Source: Variovorax sp. J22P240
GTDB taxonomy: Bacteria > Pseudomonadota > Gammaproteobacteria > Burkholderiales > Burkholderiaceae_C
Direction: 5' to 3'
Length of the DNA: 64,000 nt
Assembly: GCF_030316855.1 (NCBI RefSeq)
Contig: NZ_JASZYR010000001.1
Coordinates: 558,001-622,000, forward strand
Both the position numbers and the translations under genes were made by a program. The notes beneath the pieces were generated by a model, which worked only from the letters and a program-made list of their open reading frames with translations, was not told the DNA's origin and made no database searches. Of the stretch, positions 17,882-25,485 are shown piece after piece. How positions within the stretch are numbered: the first letter of the stretch is position 1; every line of letters starts with the position of its first letter.

Positions 17882-18877
17882 ATGAATGAACCACTTGAGA
17901 CGAACAACGCCGGCAATATGGCAGGACTGGCCTACCTGCCGGTCAGCCTATTCGGCTCAGTCATGGGCTTGTGCGGTCTGGCGCTGGCGTGGCGGCTCGC
18001 GGCGATCGAGTTCGGCCTGCCCAGGTGGGTGGGCGAGGTGCTTGGCTATGCGGCGGCCGTCGTCTTCGTCGCCCTGGTTCTCGCCTATGCGATCAAGTTC
18101 CTCAAATCACCCAACGCAGTGCGCACCGAATTCGCGCATCCCGTCGCGGCGAACTTTTTTGCGACTCCGATCATTTCGCTGTTGCTCCTGCCGGCAGTTG
18201 TTGCGCCCTATGCGCTCGCGTTGGCCAAGGTCCTTTGGGTCGCCGGCACCATGGCGATGCTGGGATTCGCTTGGTTGATCGTGAGCCGATGGATGAGCGT
18301 TCGGCAACAAATCGCGCATGCCACGCCCGCCTGGATTGTCCCGGTCGTCGGAACGCTCAATATTTCGATCGCCGGCGTTCCTTTGAACCTGCCCGGCTCG
18401 CATGCTGTGTGCGTATTCGCACTGGCGGTGGGCCTGTTCTTCGCGGTGCCGCTCTTCACGCTGATCCTCTCCAGGGTGATCTTCGAGGAGCCAATGCCCC
18501 AGCCGCTACAGCCTTCATTGATGATCCTGGTCGCACCTTTCGCCGTTGGCTTCTCGGCTTATCTCAATGTTGCGGGACAGCTCGATCTTTTCGCGGAGTT
18601 GCTCTTCTACCTTGCAGTCTTCATGCTCGCGGTTCTGCTGCCCAAGCTGGTGCGCCTGCGCAGTTGCTCGCCCTTCCATACTTCGTGGTGGGCCGTGAGC
18701 TTTCCATTGGCGGCAATGACGCTCGCTGCGCTGAAGTTCAGCATTGAACAGCCGTCATGGCTGGCACAAGCGTTCGCACTTGCAATGCTCGCTTTCACGA
18801 CTCTCGTGATTCTGTCGCTGGGCTTTCGTACGAGCATGGGCATGGCTCAGGGCGAACTGCGCGCGTTGACGCTCTGA
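17882..18877 (+). CDS. SLAC1/TDT family anion channel or transporter
   Basis: About 331 residues with nine to ten hydrophobic segments, of the tellurite-resistance/dicarboxylate (TehA, SLAC1) family. The VAANFFATPIISLLLLPAV segment and the later GVPLNLPGSHAVCVFALAVGLFFAVPLF fit the family pattern. TehA-like proteins are passive anion channels; relatives move malate, chloride or nitrate. Here, efflux of organic anions such as formate or acetate is a reasonable guess from the pfl context. A GTG six bases upstream (17876) is an alternative start. Codon use seems slightly more AT-rich than its neighbours. Confidence 0.78.
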   Translation: MNEPLETNNAGNMAGLAYLPVSLFGSVMGLCGLALAWRLAAIEFGLPRWVGEVLGYAAAVVFVALVLAYAIKFLKSPNAVRTEFAHPVAANFFATPIISLLLLPAVVAPYALALAKVLWVAGTMAMLGFAWLIVSRWMSVRQQIAHATPAWIVPVVGTLNISIAGVPLNLPGSHAVCVFALAVGLFFAVPLFTLILSRVIFEEPMPQPLQPSLMILVAPFAVGFSAYLNVAGQLDLFAELLFYLAVFMLAVLLPKLVRLRSCSPFHTSWWAVSFPLAAMTLAALKFSIEQPSWLAQAFALAMLAFTTLVILSLGFRTSMGMAQGELRALTL

Positions 18878-18916
18878 CCATGCCTTGAGCGTCCTGCAAG
18901 CGGAAAGGAGACAAGC

Positions 18917-19024
18917 ATGGAAACTCAATTCGCGTTCGATCTGGCGAGCGAGAGAACCGAGGGCGCTTGGCGCGGATTCACGCCGGCGCTGGTCGGAGGG
19001 CGAGACAGGGAGAAGACTGAATGA
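18917..19024 (+). pseudogene. 5' remnant of a second pflB, now a 35-codon leader ORF
   Basis: The translation begins [11 protein letters not shown] and continues EGAWRGFTP, the same as the first 23 residues of the intact PflB apart from three substitutions (ERT for KKV). After that the frame diverges and ends in a TGA that overlaps the etfA ATG (ATGA). The similarity also covers the upstream ~30 bp, including the GGAGACAAGC ribosome site. Differences from pflB lie mostly at third codon positions, so this looks like the start of a diverged second pflB whose body was deleted, not a fresh duplication. It may now couple translation into etfA. Confidence 0.75.
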
Positions 19025-19971
19025 CCGCACTGGTGATCGCCGAGCACGACCATGCCGCTGTCAGGTCGGCGACCCTGAATACCGTCACCGCCGCGTTGGC
19101 ATGCATGGCCGGTGACGTCCATGTGCTTGTCGTCGGTTCGAACGTGGGAGATGCGGTCAAGGCGGCAGCCGGGATCGCGGGTGTGAGCCGGATCATCGCC
19201 GTCGACAGCCCATTCCTCGCCGACAACCTGGCCGAGAACCTGGCCGCCCAGATCGTGTCGATGTCGCAGGGCTACAGCCACATCCTTTTCGCGGCAAGCG
19301 CCAACGGCAAGAGCGTTGCCCCTCGCGTGGCTGCATTGCTGGACGTGGCCGCGATCAGCGAGATCACCAAGGTCATCGCACCTGACACCTTCGAGCGGCC
19401 CATCTATGCGGGCAACGTGATTGCCACGGTGCGCAGCAGCGACGCCATCAAGGTGATGACGGTGCGCACGACCAGCTTCGATGCGGCTGCCGCAACCGGC
19501 GGCAGTGCCACGGTGCAGAACGCCGAAGGGGTGGCCGACTCCGGCAAGAGCAGATTCGTCGGCCGGGAGATCCACCGGAGCGAGCGCCCGGAGCTGACGA
19601 CGGCGCAGGTCATCGTCGCCGGGGGGCGCGGCCTGGGCAGCGCCGACAAGTTCAAGGAAGTACTGGCGCCGCTGGCGGACCGATTGAACGCGGGCCTCGG
19701 TGCGAGCCTGTCCGCCGTCGATGAAGGTTACGCGCCCAACGACTGGCAGGTGGGTCAGACCGGCAAGATCGTGGCGCCGCAGCTGTACATCGCCTGCGGG
19801 ATTTCAGGCGCGGTCCAGCATCTGGCCGGCATCCAGGATTCCAAGGTGATCGTGGCGATCAATGCGGACGAGGAGGCCCCGATCTTTTCGGTTGCGGACT
19901 ACGGGCTGGTGGCCGATCTGTTCATTGCGGTGCCGGAACTGGTCGCCGCGCTGGGGCCGGGGCCGCGATGA
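19021..19971 (+). CDS. Electron transfer flavoprotein alpha subunit (no etfB nearby)
   Basis: A 316-residue EtfA. The N-terminal adenine-nucleotide-like domain covers ~1-185. The C-terminal FAD domain has [36 protein letters not shown], and [19 protein letters not shown], all typical FAD-contact segments. ETF normally works as an alpha/beta dimer that passes electrons from acyl-CoA dehydrogenases to ETF-quinone oxidoreductase. No etfB is found in this window, so the partner must be elsewhere or the protein has another role. Upstream sits the pflB remnant, which suggests a rearrangement that may have removed neighbouring genes. Downstream it overlaps the next gene by four bases. Confidence 0.88.
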   Translation: MTALVIAEHDHAAVRSATLNTVTAALACMAGDVHVLVVGSNVGDAVKAAAGIAGVSRIIAVDSPFLADNLAENLAAQIVSMSQGYSHILFAASANGKSVAPRVAALLDVAAISEITKVIAPDTFERPIYAGNVIATVRSSDAIKVMTVRTTSFDAAAATGGSATVQNAEGVADSGKSRFVGREIHRSERPELTTAQVIVAGGRGLGSADKFKEVLAPLADRLNAGLGASLSAVDEGYAPNDWQVGQTGKIVAPQLYIACGISGAVQHLAGIQDSKVIVAINADEEAPIFSVADYGLVADLFIAVPELVAALGPGPR

Positions 19972-20639
19972 CCGGAACGACGTTTGCCGCCGAACCTGCG
20001 CGCGAGCCGCTGCTGAGTCCGGTAGACCGGATCTCGGAGATGCTCTTCGGCCTGCTCATGGCGCTCAGCTTCACCGGTGCCGTGTCGGTGACGGAGGCCG
20101 GGCGCGAGGAAATCCGCGTGATGTTCGTCGCCGCGCTGGGCTGCAACCTGGCATGGGGGCTCGTCGACGCCGTCATGTACCTGGTGCGCACGGTCGCGGA
20201 CCGTGGCAGATGGCTCACGCTCGTGCACTCCGTGCGGGGCGCCCCGGATGCGCAGGTGGGCCGCGCGGTGCTCGGTCGCTCGCTGTCGCGCGACATGGCC
20301 GGCCTGGTCTCCCCGGCGGAGATCGAAGCCATCCGCGGCCGGATGCTTGCGCTGCCTTCCGTGCCGGCGCAGCCCACGCTGGGCTGGAATGACCTGCGCG
20401 CGGCGTTGGCGGTGTTCGTCTTCGTGGTGGTGGCGACCTTTCCGGTGGTGCTGCCTTTCGCGCTGATGCAGGACGTAGCGACGGCAAAGAACGTGTCGCG
20501 CGCCATCGCGCTGGCCATGCTGTTCCTTGGCGGGCTGGGTCTTGGGCGCTATGCAGGTTACGGCAGCTGGAAGGTTGGCATCCTGATGGCAGGGCTGGGC
20601 ACGGTGCTCGTGGGCGCCATCAAGGCGCTCGGCGGATGA
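19968..20639 (+). CDS. VIT1/CCC1-like membrane protein
   Basis: A 223-residue membrane protein with about five hydrophobic segments: ~24-45, 50-72, 144-165, 175-193 and 200-220. The N-terminal part SPVDRISEMLFGLLMALSFTG followed by AALGCNLAWGLVDAVMY resembles the first helices of the VIT/CCC1 family, which transports Fe2+ or Mn2+. The metal-binding loop of true VIT1 proteins is not obvious, so metal transport is uncertain. Start and stop both overlap neighbours as ATGA, placing it in a tightly coupled etfA-VIT-OMP trio. Confidence 0.6.
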   Translation: MTGTTFAAEPAREPLLSPVDRISEMLFGLLMALSFTGAVSVTEAGREEIRVMFVAALGCNLAWGLVDAVMYLVRTVADRGRWLTLVHSVRGAPDAQVGRAVLGRSLSRDMAGLVSPAEIEAIRGRMLALPSVPAQPTLGWNDLRAALAVFVFVVVATFPVVLPFALMQDVATAKNVSRAIALAMLFLGGLGLGRYAGYGSWKVGILMAGLGTVLVGAIKALGG

Positions 20640-21256
20640 CAGCCGGATCGCGGGCACTCGCCGCGCTCGGGGCTTTCATCGCCACGGCCGTGCACGCCGG
20701 CGAGGGCGAAGCCACGCCGGCCTGGGAGTTCGCGGCCACGGCGTACCCCACGATCGTTCGCGGCGGAGGCAACTACACGTCGGCGGTCATGGTGGCCCAG
20801 CGCGCAGCGCTGCATCTCGAGGCGAGGGTCAACTACGAATCGGTCGGCGCCCGTTCGGCCTTCATCGGCTGGACCTTCGCCGGCGGGGAGGAACTCACCT
20901 GGGAACTGACGCCCCTGCTCGGAAGCGCCTGGGGCACCACCAAGGCTTTCGTGCCCGGCATGGAAGCGAGCCTGGGCTGGCGGCGGTTCGACTTCTACGT
21001 CGAGGCCGAATACGTGCGCTTCCGCGAAGAGAGCAGCCGCTATCTCTATGCCTGGAGCGAACTTGGCTACCGGCCGGTGGAGTGGCTTCGCGTGGGGCTC
21101 GCCGCCCAGCGGACCCGGGCCTATGGCGGAGATCGCGACGTCCTGCGCGGACCGTTCGCGCAGGTGACCTGGCGCCAGGTCACCGTCGGCGGCTTCTGGT
21201 TCAACCCGGGGTCGAAGGACCAGGTCTTCGTCGCGTCGATCAGCGCCGTGTTCTGA
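20636..21256 (+). CDS. Predicted outer-membrane beta-barrel protein
   Basis: A 206-residue protein with a likely signal peptide (cleavage near AVHA-GEGE). The mature part has alternating strands rich in aromatic residues (YVEAEYVRF, YAWSELGYRP, FAQVTWRQVTVGGFWF) and a C-terminal Phe (FVASISAVF), as usual for Bam-assembled outer-membrane proteins. About eight strands could fit a small barrel. I do not recognise a specific family. It overlaps the VIT-like gene by four bases and ends the rightward operon, 17 bp before the convergent SulP gene. Confidence 0.6.
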   Translation: MTAGSRALAALGAFIATAVHAGEGEATPAWEFAATAYPTIVRGGGNYTSAVMVAQRAALHLEARVNYESVGARSAFIGWTFAGGEELTWELTPLLGSAWGTTKAFVPGMEASLGWRRFDFYVEAEYVRFREESSRYLYAWSELGYRPVEWLRVGLAAQRTRAYGGDRDVLRGPFAQVTWRQVTVGGFWFNPGSKDQVFVASISAVF

Positions 21257-21273
21257 AGTGTCGGCGCGATGGT

Positions 21274-23025
21274 TCATCCGCCCGGCGCGATGCCTTCGAA
21301 CTCGTCCAGCACGTCCATCGGCGTGCTCCGCCGGCCGAAGTAGCCGACGCGCTCTTCCAGGCCTTCGCCGCGCAGGATGTCACGCGCGAGGGCGTGCGCC
21401 GAGGCCATCCGCATGGCGATGCCGGCCGCCTGCAACTGCGCGTGCAGCCGGCCGAGCATGCGGGCGCCCGCCAGGTCGATGTTGGCCGAGGTCGACAGGT
21501 CGCACACCACCAGCCGTATCGGCTCCGCCGACGCGCGGACCTTGGCGAGCACCACGTCCTGCACGTGTTCGACATTGAAGTAGAGGAGGGCGGCCTCCAC
21601 GCGGAACACCAGCGCACCGGGGATCGGTTCGTTGTCCGGATGGCGCTCCATGTCCGAGAGGCCGCGCGTGCCGGGAATACGCCCGAGGAAGGCGACGTGA
21701 GGCTGCGCCACGCGCCGGATGAGCAGCAGCAGGGACGCGATGGCGGCAAGCATCACGCCCTTGAGGATGCCCAGCACCAGCACACCGGCAAAGGCGATCA
21801 TCGCCACGCCGAACTCGTAGCGGCTCGAGCGCCACAGCGCGCGCAACTGAGGAATGTCGACGAGGCCCTTGACCGCCACCAGCACGATGGTCGCCAGCAC
21901 CACGTTGGGCAGGTTGTGCAGCAAGGGCGCGAGGTAGACGAGGCAGATGGCAATGGTGATGGAGGCGAAGACGAGCGCCAGTGGCGTCTGCGCGCCCGCC
22001 TTGTCATTGACGGAAGACTGCGACAGCCCGCCTGCCACCGGATAGCCCTGGGCGAAGGCCACGGCCACGTTCGCGGCGCCGAGCCCGAGCAGTTCCTGCC
22101 GCGCATCGATGGCGAAGCCGTGTCGCTCGGCCAGTGTGCGCGCTGCGGACACGCCTTCGACGTAGGCCAACAGCAGGCAGGCAAAGGCCAGGGGAAGCAC
22201 GTCGTCCACGTCGCGCAGTCGCAAGTTCGGTGTACGGATGTCCGGCAGTCCCGTGGGCACCTCCCCCAGCACCGGCAGGCCGAGCCCGGCCAACGGCGTC
22301 GCGGACAGCACGACGATCGAGAGCGCCACCACGGCCAGCGCGACCGGCCGGCCTGGCAGAAGCTTCTCGCCGGCCAGCAGCAAGGCGAGCGAAGCCAGTC
22401 CGAAGCCGAGGACCGCGAGGTTCGTGCCCGGGAGTTGGCCCACGAGCACCACGACCCGCTCGAAGAAGTGTTCCCCGCCGCCCTTGACGCCGAACAGTTT
22501 CGGCAACTGGGTCATGGCGATCGTGAGTGCAGCGCCGGCCTTGAAGCCGAGAAGAATCGTCTCGCTCACGAAGTTCATGAGCGAACTCAGGCGCAGGATC
22601 CACGCGATGATGCTCAGCCCCGCCATGACCAGCGCCGTGAGTGCCGCGAGGTCCATGGCGCGCGCCGCATCGCCACCGGCCATGGCGGCCGCCATCGTCG
22701 GCGCAATGAGGATGGAGATCGCCGATGTGGGGCCCACCGCGAGTTGGCGCGACGAGCCGAACAGCGCATAGAACAGGCCACCGGCGAGATAGCCGTACAC
22801 GCCGCAGTGCGGCGGCAACCCGGCCAGCATGGCGTAGGCAAGCGAAACGGGAATCGCATAGGCAGCGAGCGTGACGCCCGCCACGGCATCGCGCCGCAGC
22901 CATGCGGCGCGGTAAGCGGGCAGCCATTGGGAAGGCGGAAACGCCGCGCGCCATCCGCCGACAGGCGCGGGGGGCATGGACGCGTCTGCCGGGACATTGG
23001 CGGTTTTCTCGGTGAGGTGCGACAT
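21274..23025 (-). CDS. SulP family anion transporter with STAS domain
   Basis: A 583-residue inner-membrane transporter of the SLC26/SulP family. Residues ~40-440 hold the multi-helix core, with AYAIPVSLAYAMLAGLPPHCGVYGYLAGG and AVGPTSAISIL characteristic of the family. The GYPVAGGLSQSSVNDKAGAQTP segment is also typical. A C-terminal STAS domain (~465-570) includes VVCDLSTSANIDLAGARML, where the regulatory Ser/Thr loop lies. Substrates in the family include sulfate, bicarbonate and dicarboxylates such as succinate or fumarate; none can be chosen from sequence. Ribosome site is weak. It faces ppk2 across a gap with the second dyad. Confidence 0.88.
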   Translation of the reverse strand: MSHLTEKTANVPADASMPPAPVGGWRAAFPPSQWLPAYRAAWLRRDAVAGVTLAAYAIPVSLAYAMLAGLPPHCGVYGYLAGGLFYALFGSSRQLAVGPTSAISILIAPTMAAAMAGGDAARAMDLAALTALVMAGLSIIAWILRLSSLMNFVSETILLGFKAGAALTIAMTQLPKLFGVKGGGEHFFERVVVLVGQLPGTNLAVLGFGLASLALLLAGEKLLPGRPVALAVVALSIVVLSATPLAGLGLPVLGEVPTGLPDIRTPNLRLRDVDDVLPLAFACLLLAYVEGVSAARTLAERHGFAIDARQELLGLGAANVAVAFAQGYPVAGGLSQSSVNDKAGAQTPLALVFASITIAICLVYLAPLLHNLPNVVLATIVLVAVKGLVDIPQLRALWRSSRYEFGVAMIAFAGVLVLGILKGVMLAAIASLLLLIRRVAQPHVAFLGRIPGTRGLSDMERHPDNEPIPGALVFRVEAALLYFNVEHVQDVVLAKVRASAEPIRLVVCDLSTSANIDLAGARMLGRLHAQLQAAGIAMRMASAHALARDILRGEGLEERVGYFGRRSTPMDVLDEFEGIAPGG

Positions 23026-23081
23026 GCGGCCAGCGTGAACGACCCTGGGGCATGAGCTTGCCCCGTGGGACAGAGGCGTGG

Positions 23082-23103
23082 AAATCCGACCAAAGTAGGA
23101 TTT
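23082..23103. promoter_or_regulatory. Dyad operator shared by the island, copy 2
   Basis: Inverted repeat AAATCC-n-AC-n4-GT-n-GGATTT, eight matched pairs. It is centred about 71 bp before the ppk2 ATG and 67 bp from the SulP start. The copy at 8995-9014 has the same half-sites, the same spacing and the same central CAAA on the plus strand. A weak relative, CCAGAGCA-CATTTTCGCCC at 25333-25351 upstream of the lipoprotein gene, shares only one half and flank. Confidence 0.7.
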
Positions 23104-23163
23104 GCGCCCTCGGAGCGCTGCGTTACCTTGATGGGCACAACATAGAAGAGCGAGGTGGATGCC

Positions 23164-24030
23164 ATGCAGCTGAAGCACCGATCGACGGACAAGCAGGAGA
23201 ACGGGGCGGTCGCCGTCCGCGATGAACCGAAAGCCAAGGAGGCCGAGCCGTCCAAGGGCAGGCTCAAGCGCAGTCAGTACGACAAGGAACTCGAGCGCCT
23301 GCATGTCGAACTCGTCAAGCTGCAGCAGTGGGTGGTGCACAAGGGGCTCAAAGTCTGCATCGTGTTCGAAGGGCGCGACGGCGCGGGCAAGGGCGGCACC
23401 ATCAAGGCGATCACCGAGCGCGTGAGCCCGCGGGTGTTCCGGGTGGTCGCGCTGCCGGCGCCGACCGAGCGCGAGAAAAGCCAGATGTACGTGCAGCGCT
23501 ACCTGCCGCACCTGCCGGCCGCAGGCGAGGTCGTGATCTTCGATCGCAGCTGGTACAACCGCGCCGGCGTGGAGCGGGTGATGGGCTTCTGCACGGAGGA
23601 GATGGCCCAGGAGTTCCTGCGCGCGGTGCCGCTGGTGGAGCGGGCCATCCTGGATTCAGGCGTCATCCTGCTCAAGTACTGGCTCGAAGTCAGCCCCGAG
23701 GAGCAGACGCATCGCCTCGAGGCCCGCATCCATGACCCGCGCAAGATCTGGAAGCTTTCGCCGATGGACATCAAATCCTACGGCCGGTGGAATGACTACT
23801 CACGTGCGCGCGACGACATGTTCGCGGCGACTGACACCGAGTTCGCCCCTTGGCACGTCGCGAGGTCGGACGACAAGCGCCGCGCGCGCCTCAACATCAT
23901 TTCCCATTTCCTGAGCCATGTTCCTTATCGCGAGGTGCCGCGCGAGAAGGTGAAGCTGCCCAAGCGAAACAAGATCAACGGCCGTCGCGAGTCCACCCAT
24001 CCGGTGAGGTACATCGAGGAAAGGTACTGA
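23164..24030 (+). CDS. ppk2: Polyphosphate kinase 2
   Basis: A 288-residue PPK2 family enzyme, which transfers phosphate between polyphosphate and nucleotides (usually making GTP or ATP from the diphosphate). The Walker A region is FEGRDGAGKGGTIKAI, the lid/catalytic segment is FDRSWYNRAGVERVMGFC, and SPMDIKSYGRWNDYSRARD is a family hallmark. Length and single-domain form fit class I PPK2. The ATG at 23164 is preceded by GAGG; a GTG at 23155 is in frame. With SulP on the other side of the shared dyad it would supply nucleotide triphosphate from stored polyphosphate during energy limitation (inference). Confidence 0.92.
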   Translation: MQLKHRSTDKQENGAVAVRDEPKAKEAEPSKGRLKRSQYDKELERLHVELVKLQQWVVHKGLKVCIVFEGRDGAGKGGTIKAITERVSPRVFRVVALPAPTEREKSQMYVQRYLPHLPAAGEVVIFDRSWYNRAGVERVMGFCTEEMAQEFLRAVPLVERAILDSGVILLKYWLEVSPEEQTHRLEARIHDPRKIWKLSPMDIKSYGRWNDYSRARDDMFAATDTEFAPWHVARSDDKRRARLNIISHFLSHVPYREVPREKVKLPKRNKINGRRESTHPVRYIEERY

Positions 24031-24044
24031 AGGGAAGGCGGCCC

Positions 24045-24506
24045 CTAGCCATTCGTGCTGGTTTCGGGGGCCTGGACCAGCAGGACTGGCATGGTCGCCA
24101 TGCGCGTGACGTGCTGCGCCTCGCTTCCCCACAGGATGCGCTCGATGCCCTTGCGGCCGCGCGTTCCAGCCACGATGAGTTCGGCCTTCCAGGCCTGCGC
24201 GTCGTCCGCGACCAGTTCCGACAAGCTCATGGTCAGCGACGTGAGCAGCCTCGTCTCCACCTTGGCGCCGCTGCGCTCGGCGCGTTCGCGGCCTTGCTGC
24301 AGAAGCCGCTCTCCTTCCGCCTTCATTTGGGGCAGCAGAGAGGCGTAGGAGGCGTGCGATGCATGGCCCGGCCTGAGCTTGAACGTGTTGAGCGCATGCA
24401 CGAGCCGCAGCGTGGCGCCGTGCAGCAGGGCCAGGCGCACCGCCTCGTCGAGACCGGCCAGCGAGGTGTCGCTGCCGTCGAGGGGGACAAGGATTCGCTG
24501 GTACAT
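24045..24506 (-). CDS. Universal stress protein A family
   Basis: A 153-residue Usp domain. The N-terminal strand YQRILVPLDGSDTS and the ATP-binding motif G-2x-G-9x-GS are present as GTRGRKGIERILWGS, so it is likely of the ATP-binding kind. The ATG at 24506 fits the family start exactly. It converges on ppk2 with 14 bp between stops. A perfect CRP/FNR-type palindrome lies upstream at 24542-24555. Usp genes are commonly induced by oxygen limitation or stasis. Confidence 0.9.
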   Translation of the reverse strand: MYQRILVPLDGSDTSLAGLDEAVRLALLHGATLRLVHALNTFKLRPGHASHASYASLLPQMKAEGERLLQQGRERAERSGAKVETRLLTSLTMSLSELVADDAQAWKAELIVAGTRGRKGIERILWGSEAQHVTRMATMPVLLVQAPETSTNG

Positions 24507-24541
24507 GGTTGGCCGTCCTCGACAATGACTGTGTTCAGGCA

Positions 24542-24555
24542 TTGACCTTCGTCAA
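24542..24555. promoter_or_regulatory. FNR/FixK-type palindrome upstream of the Usp gene
   Basis: TTGAC-CTTC-GTCAA, a perfect five-base inverted repeat with four-base spacing. It matches the TTGAY-n4-RTCAA pattern recognised by FNR/FixK/Dnr-type regulators. Its centre is only ~42 bp before the Usp start codon, so a classic class II arrangement would leave almost no leader. It may act differently, or an upstream gene start may be used. Confidence 0.5.
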
Positions 24556-24649
24556 CTGCATCCATCGTGACGCTTCGGGCATTGGCTTGCAAGCCAGGGC
24601 GTTCCGGTGGTCAGTCGGCGTCGTGCGTTGGAGCGCGATGCGCGCCCGG

Positions 24650-25237
24650 TCAGGGCATCGCTCTTCCTGCGACGCATTCGAGCCAGCGTCGCTCCGAGAT
24701 GATCGCGATAGCATGTCCAGCCTGCTGCAAAGCCAGGGCGTCCTTGATCGTCTGTGCGAGCGGCGTCTCAGTCCAGTTCGGCGGCACCTTGGACCCGATG
24801 ACGAGGTAGCGCACGTTCCGGCTGACTGCAGCTGCCGGCCACCCGCCGGCCCGTTCCAGCAGTCGCTCGCATGCTGCCCTCGTTCCATGGAGGAACTCGC
24901 CCGCCAGACAGACCAGCGAGTCGCGCAGGGTGATCTCGATCGCGTTGTCCATCGGAAGCGCGAAATCGGCCGCGCCGTCCGTATCGTTCCACACGAAATC
25001 GCCAGCCGCCAGTTGCTTGAGTGTGGTCATCAGGTAGGCGCGCTCGTCTTCACTGACGTGTCCGTCGGCCAGGACAGTTTCGATCGCGCGGCTGACGGCA
25101 TGGCCAGGCCACACCCGCGCGACGTCGGAGTTCTCGGCAAGCCACACCTTGAGGAACTCGATCTCCAGATCGTGAAGATCACCATCCGCGACCATGGTCT
25201 CCACAATGCCCAAAAGCTGTTCGATGGCTTGACGCAT
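24650..25237 (-). CDS. BRCT-domain protein with TerB-like N-terminus
   Basis: A 195-residue protein. The C-terminal ~85 residues read as a BRCT domain: VCLAGEFLHGTRAACERLLERAGG, VRYLVIGSK, a T/W segment, and IAIISERRWLECV, as in the NAD-dependent DNA ligase BRCT. The first ~100 residues are acidic and helical, with two similar blocks (MVADGDLHDLEIEFLKVWL and VLADGHVSEDERAYLM) that resemble TerB-like helical repeats. The ATG at 25237 is favoured by AGGAAAG upstream; a GTG at 25279 is in frame. Such proteins may sense DNA or bind metal; the role is unknown. Confidence 0.7.
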   Translation of the reverse strand: MRQAIEQLLGIVETMVADGDLHDLEIEFLKVWLAENSDVARVWPGHAVSRAIETVLADGHVSEDERAYLMTTLKQLAAGDFVWNDTDGAADFALPMDNAIEITLRDSLVCLAGEFLHGTRAACERLLERAGGWPAAAVSRNVRYLVIGSKVPPNWTETPLAQTIKDALALQQAGHAIAIISERRWLECVAGRAMP

Positions 25238-25485
25238 GGCTGGCTTTCCTGTCAGGGATGGGCTCAGAGGGCATTGCACCTCCGAGGATGAAAGGCAATG
25301 TAGCCCTGCGAAGGATTGCCGGGGACCTGTGGCCAGAGCACATTTTCGCCCACTTCAAAGGGGAGGCCCAAGTGATTGCCATCATCCGGCCGCACCGTGA
25401 CCGATGGGCAACTCGACACCGCCGCGGCTTGACCATCTCCATCAGCGGCGCACAATGGTCTGCCAACGACTGCAGGAGAGTTGTC

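Noticed and set aside
18917-19024. A genuine short pfl-related peptide gene
   Set aside because: Similarity to PflB stops abruptly after 23 codons and lacks any active-site residue, so a remnant or leader is the better description.
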